From Acidobacteriota bacterium (lineage in GTDB: Bacteria; Acidobacteriota; Thermoanaerobaculia; UBA5066; Gp7-AA6): a stretch of 61,295 bases of DNA. The translations under genes were made by a program, and so were the position numbers. Position 1 is the first letter of the stretch, and each line of letters opens with the position of its first letter. The notes below the pieces were generated by a model. It saw only the letters and a list, made by a program, of their open reading frames with translations. It did no database searches and was not told where the DNA came from. This document shows positions 25,346 to 33,863 of this stretch, piece by piece. Location of the stretch: assembly GCA_027307335.1 (NCBI GenBank), contig DAHUXD010000029.1, positions 1 through 61,295 of the forward strand, in the 5' to 3' direction.

Positions 25346-25738
25346 GTGGCTCGAAAGTCGAAGTTCCCGAAGCTGTCCCCGTCGCAGGCTCACGCCGCGC
25401 TCCGGTGGCTCCACGCGCTCGGGAAGGTCACGGCGAACGACATAAAGAACGCGATCGGGCACCGCGAGAAGCTCGTCGCCGAGATAAAGGCCCGCCTCGA
25501 ACAGTTAGGCGGCGAGGGGCTCCGGTTCCTGCGCGGCCCTGAAGCGTTGAAACGGCCGCCCCGACGTAAGGCGAAGCGCGTCTCGGCCGCCGCTCGCGTC
25601 GCGTGGAAGACGCAAGGTCAATACCTCGGGGCGGTTCGGCCACTCTCGAAAGCTGATCGGCTAAAGGTGAAAGCGATCCGAGAGAAGTCGGGCGTCCGAG
25701 CGGCGATCGCGGCGGCGAAGAAGATCGCGAAGGCGTGA
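25346..25738 (+). CDS. 130-residue basic protein, first gene of the plus-strand cargo operon
   Basis: GTG start behind a perfect AGGAGGT (AGGAGGTGAGTTA). The N-terminal half is helical and could bind nucleic acid (SPSQAHAALRWLHALGKVTA, DIKNAIGHREKLVAEIKARL). The second half is Lys/Arg-rich (KRPPRRKAKRVSAAARVAWK) and ends KKIAKA, like a nucleoid-type or accessory DNA-binding protein. Divergent from the Cys-repeat gene and coupled (GTGA) to the next gene, so it probably belongs functionally to the operon. Confidence 0.65.
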   Translation: MARKSKFPKLSPSQAHAALRWLHALGKVTANDIKNAIGHREKLVAEIKARLEQLGGEGLRFLRGPEALKRPPRRKAKRVSAAARVAWKTQGQYLGAVRPLSKADRLKVKAIREKSGVRAAIAAAKKIAKA

Positions 25739-25929
25739 CACAAGAGCGGCCCCGCTTCCGTTGGAAATGCTCGCGGTGCGGACGCACCGCAGACGAGCCG
25801 ATCAGATACGGATGGGGTCCGGCCTACGCCGCCTGCTCGTGCGGACACTCCGTCGAGATGATCGTGCGGCGAGATCTGGCCGGGCAGGTAGTCGGGATCG
25901 ACGCGGCCGACCCCACACGCGAACGATGA
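25735..25929 (+). CDS. 64-residue zinc-ribbon protein
   Basis: The sequence RWKCSRCGRTADEPI followed by AYAACSCGHSVEMIV gives a C-x2-C ... C-x-C zinc ribbon. GTG start in a GTGA overlap with the upstream gene and a stop that overlaps the next ATG (ATGA). Small ribbons like this often bridge nucleic acid or protein partners; no specific function is visible. Confidence 0.65.
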   Translation: MTQERPRFRWKCSRCGRTADEPIRYGWGPAYAACSCGHSVEMIVRRDLAGQVVGIDAADPTRER

Positions 25930-26786
25930 GCGACGAGGGACCGGAGAAGCCTGAACAGAAGCCGGAGCCCGGCGAGCCGAAGACGCGACTCTCGGACGGA
26001 ATCGTCTTCGAGTTGGACGACTTCGATCGACACCTCGTCGACGAGCTACTTCCGAAGTCGGCCGAGCCGGGTCGATGGGCAGCGATGAACGCTGTCCGCC
26101 ACGCGAACCGGGCGTGGAAGATCCGCGAAGTCGATCCGGCTATGGCGGCGTTTCGCGCGATCACGGGAGAGGAGGAGGCGGCGTCCGCGTTGTTCCGCGC
26201 CTTCCGGCGCGTGGGCTATCCGAACGCAGAGAAGCTCAACCCGAGAAGCCACGTTCATAAGAACGCGGTGACGCCCTTCCTCGATGCGGTCTTCTCCCTT
26301 CTTGCGCTACCGTTCAACGCCGTGTTTCCGCGCGGGTTCGCTCTCTCGGTGACGGCCGAAGGGAGGATCGTCATAAAGCTGATCGTCGAGAACGGCACCT
26401 ACGAGCCAACGCCGCCGCTCCATATGTTCCTGACAGAGGGGAAATTTCTGCCCGATCGGACGATCGACCGGGAGACCGAAAGGCCCGTCGACTTCGGCAA
26501 CAAGATCGCTGAGCAGGCGGCGACGAACGGGGCGGTGACCGTGAAGGCGTATCTGAAGGAGCGGGCCAACTTGCGAAATCTCATTCTGTACGCCGGAGAG
26601 AACGGGCACCCTGAGGTACGGACCCCGATCGACCCCTTCCTACGGCTCGCGTGCCGGAACACCTTCACGATCTTGAAGGTCTACCTCCTGATCGACCAAT
26701 ACGAGGTGCAGACCTTCGCCCGGCAATGCCTCCTCGCATTCCTGAAGACCGTCGCCGACCCCACGATCGAAGTCGTCTTCGAGTAA
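25926..26786 (+). CDS. 286-residue cargo protein, unknown
   Basis: Mostly helical: LDDFDRHLVDELLPKSAEPG, AMNAVRHANRAWKIREVDPA and MAAFRAITGEEEAASALFRA form an N-terminal helical bundle with a conserved-looking ITGEEEAASAL stretch. A beta-containing region (GFALSVTAEGRIVIKLIVEN) and a C-terminal helical part follow. No membrane segment and no catalytic motif that I can name. It sits between the zinc ribbon and the HEPN-like gene in a coupled operon of four, the layout of many small defence cassettes. Confidence 0.7.
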   Translation: MSDEGPEKPEQKPEPGEPKTRLSDGIVFELDDFDRHLVDELLPKSAEPGRWAAMNAVRHANRAWKIREVDPAMAAFRAITGEEEAASALFRAFRRVGYPNAEKLNPRSHVHKNAVTPFLDAVFSLLALPFNAVFPRGFALSVTAEGRIVIKLIVENGTYEPTPPLHMFLTEGKFLPDRTIDRETERPVDFGNKIAEQAATNGAVTVKAYLKERANLRNLILYAGENGHPEVRTPIDPFLRLACRNTFTILKVYLLIDQYEVQTFARQCLLAFLKTVADPTIEVVFE

Positions 26787-26797
26787 GAGCCGAACCG

Positions 26798-27778
26798 ATG
26801 CCCCTTATCCGTGAAGACGACGGCACCTACCGGCTCGAGTTATCCAGCCCGGAGGAGGCTCGGTTTCCCGCAACCTACACGGAAGCTTTCGTCCGCTATC
26901 TGACTGCTCTCGATCACGCCTTCAGGAAGGCGAGAGAACGATCCGAATTCGATTTCATCCTCGCCCTACTTCGCGTCCGAGGAATCGAAGACGCGGGATG
27001 GGACCCCTACGAGACGTCGCTCCTCGCAATGGAGTCGATTGTGAAGCTCTCGTCGACGGTTAAGACCTTCTACGATCAGCGACACCTCCACCTATGGACC
27101 TACGGGCACCTCGTCGAGGCTTCCGAGCCCTACGAGATCGTCCGCAACGTCGTCGGAATCGCGAACGGCGAGGACAATATGCCTTTCCGGTTCCCGCCGA
27201 AGAAGGGGAAGAAGTACAACGTTCCGCAGACGCCGGGCGAGAAAATTGAACAGATCGAGGCGTACACCGCCTCGGTCGGGATGCCCGAAGTCGCCGTACC
27301 GTTTCGCGAGAGGTGGGACCGGGAGCTTCGGAACGCGATCTTCCACGCGGATTACGCCCTTCACGGCAACGAGATCAGGATTCGCGGGACCGGCCCCGGA
27401 CGCTCGTATTCCGGCGAGGAATTCATGCTGCTACTAAACCGAGCGAAGGCGTGCCACGATGCGATCGCTCACCTACAGCGTGCGGCGTGCGCCACCTACG
27501 ACGCGCCGAAGCTCGTTCCGGTCCCGGCGTATTTCAGTCACGACCGCTCGGCGTTCGGTCAGGTGATCGTCCGCGAAGGTGACGGGCTCGTCGGTGTTCG
27601 ATCTGCGTGGACCGTCCCACCTCGGCCCGGCGAAGGGGAGCGAATCCGTTGGCACTTCGGCCGCTTCTATCCGGGCGAGGCGAAGCTACTCGAAGCCGCC
27701 CGTGACGGCGCGGGGATCGTTCTTCCCCGGCCAAAATGGAAACGCGCCGAACGCCCGGCCGGATGGTGCCCCGAATAG
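26798..27778 (+). CDS. 326-residue protein with a HEPN-like R-x4-H motif
   Basis: Two helical parts flank a central linker. The stretch REL-RNAIFHADYALHGNEIRI contains R-N-x3-H, the catalytic R-x4-6-H motif of HEPN RNases, in the helix context (upstream aromatic/acidic, downstream small residues) typical of that fold. The C-terminal 100 residues form a separate domain (RSAWTVPPRPGEGERIRWHF). It starts at ATG 11 bp after the previous stop. If the motif is catalytic the protein would be an RNA-cleaving effector; homology needs checking. Confidence 0.7.
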   Translation: MPLIREDDGTYRLELSSPEEARFPATYTEAFVRYLTALDHAFRKARERSEFDFILALLRVRGIEDAGWDPYETSLLAMESIVKLSSTVKTFYDQRHLHLWTYGHLVEASEPYEIVRNVVGIANGEDNMPFRFPPKKGKKYNVPQTPGEKIEQIEAYTASVGMPEVAVPFRERWDRELRNAIFHADYALHGNEIRIRGTGPGRSYSGEEFMLLLNRAKACHDAIAHLQRAACATYDAPKLVPVPAYFSHDRSAFGQVIVREGDGLVGVRSAWTVPPRPGEGERIRWHFGRFYPGEAKLLEAARDGAGIVLPRPKWKRAERPAGWCPE

Positions 27779-27781
27779 CAG

Positions 27782-29359
27782 CTACGCGAGCTTCTTCGCA
27801 ATCTGTTCTTCGAGGATCTCCTTAACGGTAAGCGGAATGATGATCCGCTTCGACTTGCGGAAGAAACCGTCGACCTCACGAAGGGCGTCCGACGAGAAGT
27901 CGAACGCGACGAAAAACCCCTTCTGACGGTCTGACCGGATCATCGCCGCCTCGAAGCTGTCGATGTCGGGGCGGCCCGCCTTGTCCTTCTGCTTAACCTG
28001 CACCGGATACCAGTCGTCCATGAAGTCGAGCCCGACGTTCTCGCCGCTCTGAACGTCCTTCGCGCCCTTCGGCGCGGCCGAGACCGGAAAAATCCTGCCG
28101 TCGATGCCCATATCCCCGACCTGCGCCTTGTTCGGGATTCCGCCGAGGGCGATCACCGCCCAGTTCTCGAACTCGAACGGCGGGATCTTGCGAAGCTGCG
28201 CCTCACTCCACGGCAGATCACGCACGACGAAGCCGCGTCCCGCCTTCCATAACTTCTCGTCTTCGCGGAGCGTCGTGTTGTCGCGCAACCGCTTCGCCAT
28301 GACCCGGCAAGCGGTCGGCGAGATGTCGATCCCGATCCATTGCCGCTTCAGCTTCTCGGCCGCTAGGAGCGCCGTCCCGCACCCGCAGAAGGCATCTAGA
28401 ACGATGTCGTTCGGATTGCTACTCGTCGCAATAATCCTGTCCAGTAGAGCTAGCGGCTTCTGTGTCGGATAGCCGAGGCGCTCGGCATCGTTAGCTCGAA
28501 TCTGGTCAATGTCGGTCCATACGTTCCCGAGAACCGGCCCGCTCTGCTCATCGAGATAACGCTTGAACATGATCCGGCCGTCCTTCTCCTTGGGGAAGAG
28601 AAGAAGGCCCTTGCGGTCCAGTTCCGCCATAGTCTCGGGGCTGTTGCGCCATCCGCGTTCGGGCGGCTGATAGCCCTTGTAGACGTACCAGCCGTTAGGC
28701 TTGCCGGTCGCCTTGTTGATCGCCGCCATCCCGCCGCCGGCCGGGGCCGACATATCGCCGGTATTGAATCGTCTCGCACCCGCAGGAACAGACTGATTGG
28801 CGAGTTCCTCCTTCGTCATTCGTCGGGTCGTGCCGTCAGAAAGTTCCAGCCAGACGTACCAGTTACGGAGGGTCTCGGCCGGGTAGGTCGTATGTTGCGG
28901 CGTGAACGTGTACCCTTTGCCACCGGCATACAGGAAGATCGAGTCGCTCACGACAGGGAACTGCTTCGTCGCGTCGTTATGCGAGTCGGCCCGCTTCCAA
29001 ACAATCTCGTTAAGGAAGTTCTGCTCACCGAGGATCTGATCGAGCATCACCTTGACGTAGTGGCTCGCGTGCCAGTCGCAATGGTAGTAGAACGAGCCCG
29101 TCTTCTTTAGGACGCGGGCGAGTTCGACGCACCGGGGCCGCATGAACTCGATGTACGCCTTTGTCGACTCGTGTCGGTCCTCGAACGCTCGCGTCTCTTT
29201 CGACTCGCCCCAGAACACTTCGTAATTACGGTTCGAGTTGAAGGGCGGGTCGATGTAGATGAGATCGACGCAGCGGTCGGGAAGCTTCTGAAGCTGATCG
29301 AGACAGTCGCCGCAATATATGACGCGGGTGTCGAGTAGAGCCGACGATCGACGCGCCAC
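27782..29359 (-). CDS. DNA methyltransferase (DPPF type) with C-terminal Mrr-like nuclease domain
   Basis: Residues about 1-400 are a beta-class N4-cytosine/N6-adenine methyltransferase: DLIYIDPPFNSNRNYEVFWG (motif IV) near the N-terminus and DIVLDAFCGCGTALLAAEKL (motif I, SAM binding) toward the end. Residues about 410-525 resemble the Mrr_cat restriction domain: FENWAVIALGGIPNKAQVGD, MGIDGRIF (acidic residue) and DDWYPVQVKQKDKAGRPDID (Q-x-K). Thus modification and a possible nuclease share one chain. GTG at 29359 is the best start; further upstream the frame is Arg-rich. It is convergent with the HEPN-like gene and divergent from the next one. Confidence 0.85.
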   Translation of the reverse strand: MARRSSALLDTRVIYCGDCLDQLQKLPDRCVDLIYIDPPFNSNRNYEVFWGESKETRAFEDRHESTKAYIEFMRPRCVELARVLKKTGSFYYHCDWHASHYVKVMLDQILGEQNFLNEIVWKRADSHNDATKQFPVVSDSIFLYAGGKGYTFTPQHTTYPAETLRNWYVWLELSDGTTRRMTKEELANQSVPAGARRFNTGDMSAPAGGGMAAINKATGKPNGWYVYKGYQPPERGWRNSPETMAELDRKGLLLFPKEKDGRIMFKRYLDEQSGPVLGNVWTDIDQIRANDAERLGYPTQKPLALLDRIIATSSNPNDIVLDAFCGCGTALLAAEKLKRQWIGIDISPTACRVMAKRLRDNTTLREDEKLWKAGRGFVVRDLPWSEAQLRKIPPFEFENWAVIALGGIPNKAQVGDMGIDGRIFPVSAAPKGAKDVQSGENVGLDFMDDWYPVQVKQKDKAGRPDIDSFEAAMIRSDRQKGFFVAFDFSSDALREVDGFFRKSKRIIIPLTVKEILEEQIAKKLA

Positions 29360-29421
29360 GAAGAAGATCGTAACACCGACTCGCCCCGGAACCGTGTGCA
29401 GATGTACCCTCGGACGACACC

Positions 29422-30159
29422 ATGAACGACGAGAAGCACATCGCGGAGCGGTTCTTCGAGCGGCTTCTTCGGCTTCGCGGATACGACGACTTCGAGCACG
29501 AAGAGGGACGGCCCGGCGCACGGAAGAAGCCGGACTACCGAGTGACGTTCGACGGCGTCGACGCCTACTTCGAGGTGAAGTGCTTCGACGAGGGCGAGCC
29601 GCCCCGAGCCGGAGCGTTCACGTTCGACCCGATTAAGCCGGTGCGGGCGAAGATCGACGAGGCTCGCCCGCAGTTCAGGGAGTTCACGGACTCACCTTGC
29701 GTGCTCGTACTTCTCAATCCCTCGGGGAAGCTCGTGTTCATTCACGAGCACGACCAGATTTACGGCGCGATGTTCGGTGATCCGGCGTGGCAGATACCGT
29801 TCGATCCTGCGACCGGGCGGTTCGGCGAACTGAGCGGGACTGTCTTCACGAAGGGCGGGAAGATGGCCTATTCCCGCGATTCGGGGCCGAAGGACGTACG
29901 GAACACGACCTTCTCCGCGATCCTGTCCCTCTACATCCGGCGTGACCCCGGCGAGCCCCCGCCCGAGCCCGAGACCGTCGAGAAGATCGGGGCGTTCGTC
30001 TTTCACAACCCGTTCGCCCGCGTACCTCTGCCCGACTCGTTCTTCCGTGGGCCGTGGGATCGGGTCTTCGGGCGTCTTCCGAACGACCCGACGCAGATCG
30101 GACCGCTCTACGTCGGCGAGAACGTGCCCTTCGAGAGCGCCGGTCAGTCGACCCGGTAG
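29422..30159 (+). CDS. PD-(D/E)XK-like protein, 245 residues
   Basis: Near the N-terminus KPDYRVTFDGVDAYFEVKCF fits the PD-x(n)-E-x-K core of PD-(D/E)XK nucleases (the Asp of KPDY and EVK of FEVKCF), after a helix ERFFERLLRLRGYDDFEHEE. The rest is beta-rich without other motifs. The gene diverges from the methyltransferase gene with 62 bp between starts, the arrangement typical of a modification/nuclease pair. An alternative is a non-nucleolytic Holliday-junction-like or DNA-binding relative. Confidence 0.7.
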   Translation: MNDEKHIAERFFERLLRLRGYDDFEHEEGRPGARKKPDYRVTFDGVDAYFEVKCFDEGEPPRAGAFTFDPIKPVRAKIDEARPQFREFTDSPCVLVLLNPSGKLVFIHEHDQIYGAMFGDPAWQIPFDPATGRFGELSGTVFTKGGKMAYSRDSGPKDVRNTTFSAILSLYIRRDPGEPPPEPETVEKIGAFVFHNPFARVPLPDSFFRGPWDRVFGRLPNDPTQIGPLYVGENVPFESAGQSTR

Positions 30160-30332
30160 ACCTCGAGGCCGAGAACGGTTTCGACCCGGCCCGTCGGCAG
30201 CCGTCGAGTCCAATCCTCCGGCCGCTCCGGTCGCCTCGGCCTCCGCTTGCGCTCGGGCTCTCGGGGTTCGATCCTCGCAAGCTCGGCCTCCTCGCGACGG
30301 ATCGCAAGCTCCTCGGGGTTCTCAGAAGTCAT
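30144..30332 (-). CDS. 62-residue basic protein downstream of the large terminase
   Basis: MTSENPEELAIRREEAELAR then a strongly basic middle (REPERKRRPRRPERPEDW). Its ATG overlaps the end of the terminase gene by 11 bp, and its end overlaps the converging nuclease-like gene by 16 bp. Such small basic genes next to terminase are common in phage genomes, but this one has no recognised family. Confidence 0.5.
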   Translation of the reverse strand: MTSENPEELAIRREEAELARIEPREPERKRRPRRPERPEDWTRRLPTGRVETVLGLEVYRVD

Positions 30333-32505
30333 TGAACCCTCGCCTCACTCCGCCCCGGGCGAACGGGTTCCCGTCGCTCGAGGGGTTCCCGGCCTCGACG
30401 CGATCGTCGCGCTCGGCCGTCGTTCGACGGGCTCCGCCGTCGTGCTCGTCGACCGGCACGACCCCGCCCTTCCCGTCGGGTCGGAAGGCGCGATCGGCCG
30501 CCCGCGTGAACGTCCTCGAGCCCTCGAGGTTCCCGGTCCCGAAGACGAGCCCGAGGTCGGCGGCCCTGTTCGCCGTGATCCCGCCGCGCCCCTCGTCCCG
30601 GATGATCTGCGCGGCCATGAGGGCCGCGAAGCGGCGAGCGTCGACGGAGTGATCGTCCTGCGTCGAGAATCGGCGATCGCCACGAGAGGAGATCCCGATC
30701 TGCGCGTGATTCGTGAGAAGCTGCGCGGCCCCGAGGGCTCCGTTCCCGTTCCCGCCATCGTTCGCGATTCGAAGTTCGCCTCGACTGACCTTGCGCTCGA
30801 GGATGCGGGTCGAAAATTCCTTGTTCGAGCATCGGTGAGGTTTCGGCCGCCCGGCCGCGTCGAGGTTCGACGGGTTCGGCACCGTCTCTCCGGTGTCGAG
30901 CTCGATCTCGTCGACGCGAACCGAGAAGTCGAACGCCGAGATCCGTTCGTCGAGGTGCGAGTCCGCCCGGCACCTCGAACAGGTCTCGAACCCCCGGCCC
31001 CGGAGCCTCCCGACGAAGGCGACACCGGCCCCGCCGTTGTCGACGCCGAGCCGGAGCCTGTGATTCGTCGAGCAGTCGATCGCGGCGAACACCTCGGCCA
31101 TGAGTTCGTGACCGGCACCGACGAGGTGAAGCCGGAAGACGTCCGCCCATACCTTCGCGGAGACGCTCGGACGCTGAATGAGAAGCTCGGTCGGGTCGAC
31201 CGTGCCGATATCCGCGCCCCCGAACAGATGCGGATCGTCGCCGCCGTTGAAATCGTAAATCGGCGGAAAGTAGGAGGCGATCGTCTCCCCGAGGTCGCGG
31301 TCGGAGGGATACGAGACGTCCTCGTCCGCGACGACGACGTCACCGCCTCCGGGCGCGAGGGCTCCGACCTTCACCTTCGCCCGGCGATTCTTCTCGTCGA
31401 CGAACACCGTCACGAGCCGGTAGAAGGAGAGATCCGAGCGAAGGCACGGCCGGAGCTTCTCGTAAGGAAAAATCGAGCGGACGGGCGAGCCCCACATTCC
31501 CTCGACGTTCGTCTGCCATCCGACCGAGTCGCGGCCGTGGTATTGCTGCTCGTACTCGCGGGCGCGAGCCTCGGTCCAGAACGGCGCGGGCAGGTCCGAC
31601 TTGCGAATGTTGAGCTTGTAGAACTTCTTCGGCTCGTCGGCACCGGCCGGGGCCTCGGTGATCGAGGTCTCGCCGGAGCGTCGATTCGGGTCGAGGGCCG
31701 TCGCCCTCGAGCAGAGCGCATAGAAAAATCCGCCGTAATCGCCGTCGGGCGTCGACGCGATCAGGAACCGCGCCCCGGGCATCGCCGCCCGCCAGAACGA
31801 ATTCCAGATCATCGGGTTCTTCCACTTCGCGACCTCGTCGGCGAAGATCACCGGGCCCGGGAACGATCCGCCACCGCCGCCGAAGTGCCCGCCGAGAAAC
31901 TGATCGCCCGAGACTCCGCCGAGCCGCCATTGAATCGAGCCGCCCGAGGCAAAGACCATTTCCCGGTACGGTGAGAGCTTCGGTTTACCGACGAGCCCGC
32001 CGCCGACCGTCGGGTTCCCCGTGACCTGATATTTCAGGGCCGCGAAGATGCCCTCGGCCGTCGAGTCTTTATTCACCGCGATCAGGACCTTCGCGCCCGC
32101 CACGTGAACGGCCCACGCGGACAAAACGGTCACGAGGAGTGTCTTGCCGACCTCGGAGCCGCATTCGAGGATGAGGTTCCGGCCGAGGGCCGATCGGATC
32201 ATCCGAACCTGCGCCGGGTACAGGACGAGGGGAGTCCCTCGCGCACGAACGACCGAGCCGTCGGCCGCGACGACGTTGTCCTGCGTCGTGAAGTTCAGGA
32301 ACGCGAACGTCACCGGGTCCTCGGACGCCGCGATCTCCTCGAGAACGTCGACCGGAAGTGGGACGAGCTTCCCGCCTTTCTTCCAGCATCGACGGCCGGA
32401 GCGGAGAGCCTCGACCGTGACGTTCGGATGCCGCTTTAGGAAATACTCGAGCAGGTCGTTCGGGAGGCGAGTCGCGAGGGCCTGCGCGGGTTTCTTCTTA
32501 CTCAT
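30322..32505 (-). CDS. phage terminase, large subunit
   Basis: The 727-residue protein has an ATPase domain with Walker A-like CGSEVGKTLL (residues 115-124), Walker B GPVIFADEVAKW (about 217-228) and the coupling motif region FLIASTPDGDYGG. A C-terminal RNase H-like nuclease domain has acidic positions in GGADIGTVDPTEL (about 429-441), RLRLGVDNGG and STQDDHSVDARRFA. The motor packages DNA into a procapsid. It follows the P27-like gene with an 8-bp overlap. A disordered, charged C-terminal tail is present. Confidence 0.92.
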   Translation of the reverse strand: MSKKKPAQALATRLPNDLLEYFLKRHPNVTVEALRSGRRCWKKGGKLVPLPVDVLEEIAASEDPVTFAFLNFTTQDNVVAADGSVVRARGTPLVLYPAQVRMIRSALGRNLILECGSEVGKTLLVTVLSAWAVHVAGAKVLIAVNKDSTAEGIFAALKYQVTGNPTVGGGLVGKPKLSPYREMVFASGGSIQWRLGGVSGDQFLGGHFGGGGGSFPGPVIFADEVAKWKNPMIWNSFWRAAMPGARFLIASTPDGDYGGFFYALCSRATALDPNRRSGETSITEAPAGADEPKKFYKLNIRKSDLPAPFWTEARAREYEQQYHGRDSVGWQTNVEGMWGSPVRSIFPYEKLRPCLRSDLSFYRLVTVFVDEKNRRAKVKVGALAPGGGDVVVADEDVSYPSDRDLGETIASYFPPIYDFNGGDDPHLFGGADIGTVDPTELLIQRPSVSAKVWADVFRLHLVGAGHELMAEVFAAIDCSTNHRLRLGVDNGGAGVAFVGRLRGRGFETCSRCRADSHLDERISAFDFSVRVDEIELDTGETVPNPSNLDAAGRPKPHRCSNKEFSTRILERKVSRGELRIANDGGNGNGALGAAQLLTNHAQIGISSRGDRRFSTQDDHSVDARRFAALMAAQIIRDEGRGGITANRAADLGLVFGTGNLEGSRTFTRAADRAFRPDGKGGVVPVDEHDGGARRTTAERDDRVEAGNPSSDGNPFARGGVRRGFNDF

Positions 32506-33130
32506 CGTCGCCTTCTTTCTCGGGTTCGGGGACGTCTTCGACGACCTCCGAGTCGATCGCGCCGTCGGTGATCGCCGCGTTCTCCGCCGCCGACTCTCTC
32601 CATTCCCGTTGTCTCTCGAGGTGCGCCGTGATCGCGTCGTCCCGCTTCGAGACGTTCCGCGCCTTCGGGCTCGTGAGGAGAGCCTCGGAGTCGAGCCCGA
32701 AGGTCGACGCGGCCTTCAGGGCGAAGTCGGCGGCCGGGTGAATCTTGCGCCTCGAGCCGATCACGACGCCGTCGCCCGTCGTCGCTTCCTCGAGCAGAAC
32801 GAGCCCGTCCTTCTCGACGGCCTCGACCGCCGCGTCGTAGAGCATCGACCCCCGGGCGTGCCGCCGGAGGGAGAGCTTCGAGAGGGGACCGAAATCTCCC
32901 GTGCCCGCCGCGTCGTAAGCCTCAATAATTTTCGGCGCGTCGTCGCGGCCGTACTCCCTCACGAGAGCCCGCTCCCGGCCCGTTCGATGCCGACCGGCCG
33001 CGAGGGCCTTCGTCTGCTTCTTCGTCCGCTTCCGGGCTCCGCCCTTCGGTTCGCCCCCGAGCTTGTACCCGGGCGGGACGATCAGAAGACCGTCGGGGCC
33101 CGGACGCGCCTTCCGCTCGGATCGCTTCAC
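32498..33130 (-). CDS. terminase small-subunit candidate, P27-like
   Basis: 210 residues from GTG 33130, which overlaps the stop of the zinc-ribbon gene (GTGA). A very basic N-terminus (ARKRTKKQTKALAAGRHRTG) precedes helical segments; HPAADFALKAASTFGLDSEA and LLTSPKARNVSKRDD resemble the conserved end of P27-family small terminases (NP-x...-GL-x-P-x-x-R). Position directly upstream of the large terminase supports this. DNA recognition for packaging would be its role. Confidence in the family is moderate. Confidence 0.65.
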   Translation of the reverse strand: MKRSERKARPGPDGLLIVPPGYKLGGEPKGGARKRTKKQTKALAAGRHRTGRERALVREYGRDDAPKIIEAYDAAGTGDFGPLSKLSLRRHARGSMLYDAAVEAVEKDGLVLLEEATTGDGVVIGSRRKIHPAADFALKAASTFGLDSEALLTSPKARNVSKRDDAITAHLERQREWRESAAENAAITDGAIDSEVVEDVPEPEKEGDDE

Positions 33131-33336
33131 GACTTCACGCGCCCGGAGCCGTGGCAAGTCGGGCAGGTCCTCGTCGTCGGTTTCCTGCGCGGCGGGCCCC
33201 ACCGAGCCCGGGCGGCCTTCTTCGCGAGCTTCTGCCGCTCGAGGTCCGAGAGCTTCGCGAGGCGGGCCGCCATGCTGACAGGGCCGCCGATCTTCCCGGC
33301 CCGGCGGGCGTTCTCGTCGCCGATGTAGAAGCTCAT
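33127..33336 (-). CDS. 69-residue protein with DnaJ-type C-x2-C zinc motif
   Basis: From ATG 33336: MSFYIGDENARRAGKIGGPV, SMAARLAKLSDLERQKLAKK, and then TTRTCPTCHGSGRVKS with the CxxCHGSG half-ribbon of DnaJ-like zinc fingers. A TTG upstream (33366) could extend it by 10 residues. The GTGA overlap with the small-terminase gene indicates co-translation; HNH or packaging accessory proteins often sit here, but only one Cys pair is visible. Confidence 0.6.
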   Translation of the reverse strand: MSFYIGDENARRAGKIGGPVSMAARLAKLSDLERQKLAKKAARARWGPPRRKPTTRTCPTCHGSGRVKS

Positions 33337-33863
33337 CGCATCTTCGGAGAGTAAATGCCGCGTCAAGGCGTCGTCCGGGCATTCGTGCGGCGTGCGGATG
33401 CGCGAACGTGGTTCGAGGTTGTCGAGGATTGTTTCGGGCGTCCTGCGTATCTGCCGACCGGGGCCTAAGTTGTGTTTTTCGAGTCACTTCAGAATGACGT
33501 CCGCTGCTGAAAGCAAACGACTTGCGTCGTCCATTTCGCTGCATTCTTCAGAAGAATGGGTTCTGTTATGGGAACGAGACTCTCGAGGCTGACGCGAAGG
33601 CGAAGACCTCGAGGTCCTCGAGGATCACGCCCCACGCGACGAGGCGAGCGCGTTCATGTTGTGCGCGTGCCTGTCCTGCTCGTTCGCGCTCTGCTCGAAC
33701 GAAGGAACGAGAGCTTCGCGTTCCTGCTACGTCGTCGAGGGGCGGCCGCGCGATCTGCGCGACCTGTTCCCCTGCGCTCGAGGGCGTGACTTGCTCGAGG
33801 TGTCGTCCTCGCCCTGTTCGCCCTGCTCGAGGTGACGTCCTCGTCCTCGAGCTTCTGCTCGTC
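33337..33863. other. 527-bp gap with XhoI-like palindromes and a 20-bp direct repeat, no gene supported
   Basis: Reading both strands I find only arginine-rich frames with no ribosome sites. The sequence is dominated by CTCGAGG-like words: GACCTCGAGGTC (33605-33616) is a perfect 12-bp palindrome, and TGCTCGAGGTGNCGTCCTCG occurs twice at 33792-33811 and 33824-33843 with a 32-bp period. It separates the packaging genes from the resolvase gene and might hold the packaging (cos/pac) or replication start, but no known origin motif is recognised. Confidence 0.5.
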
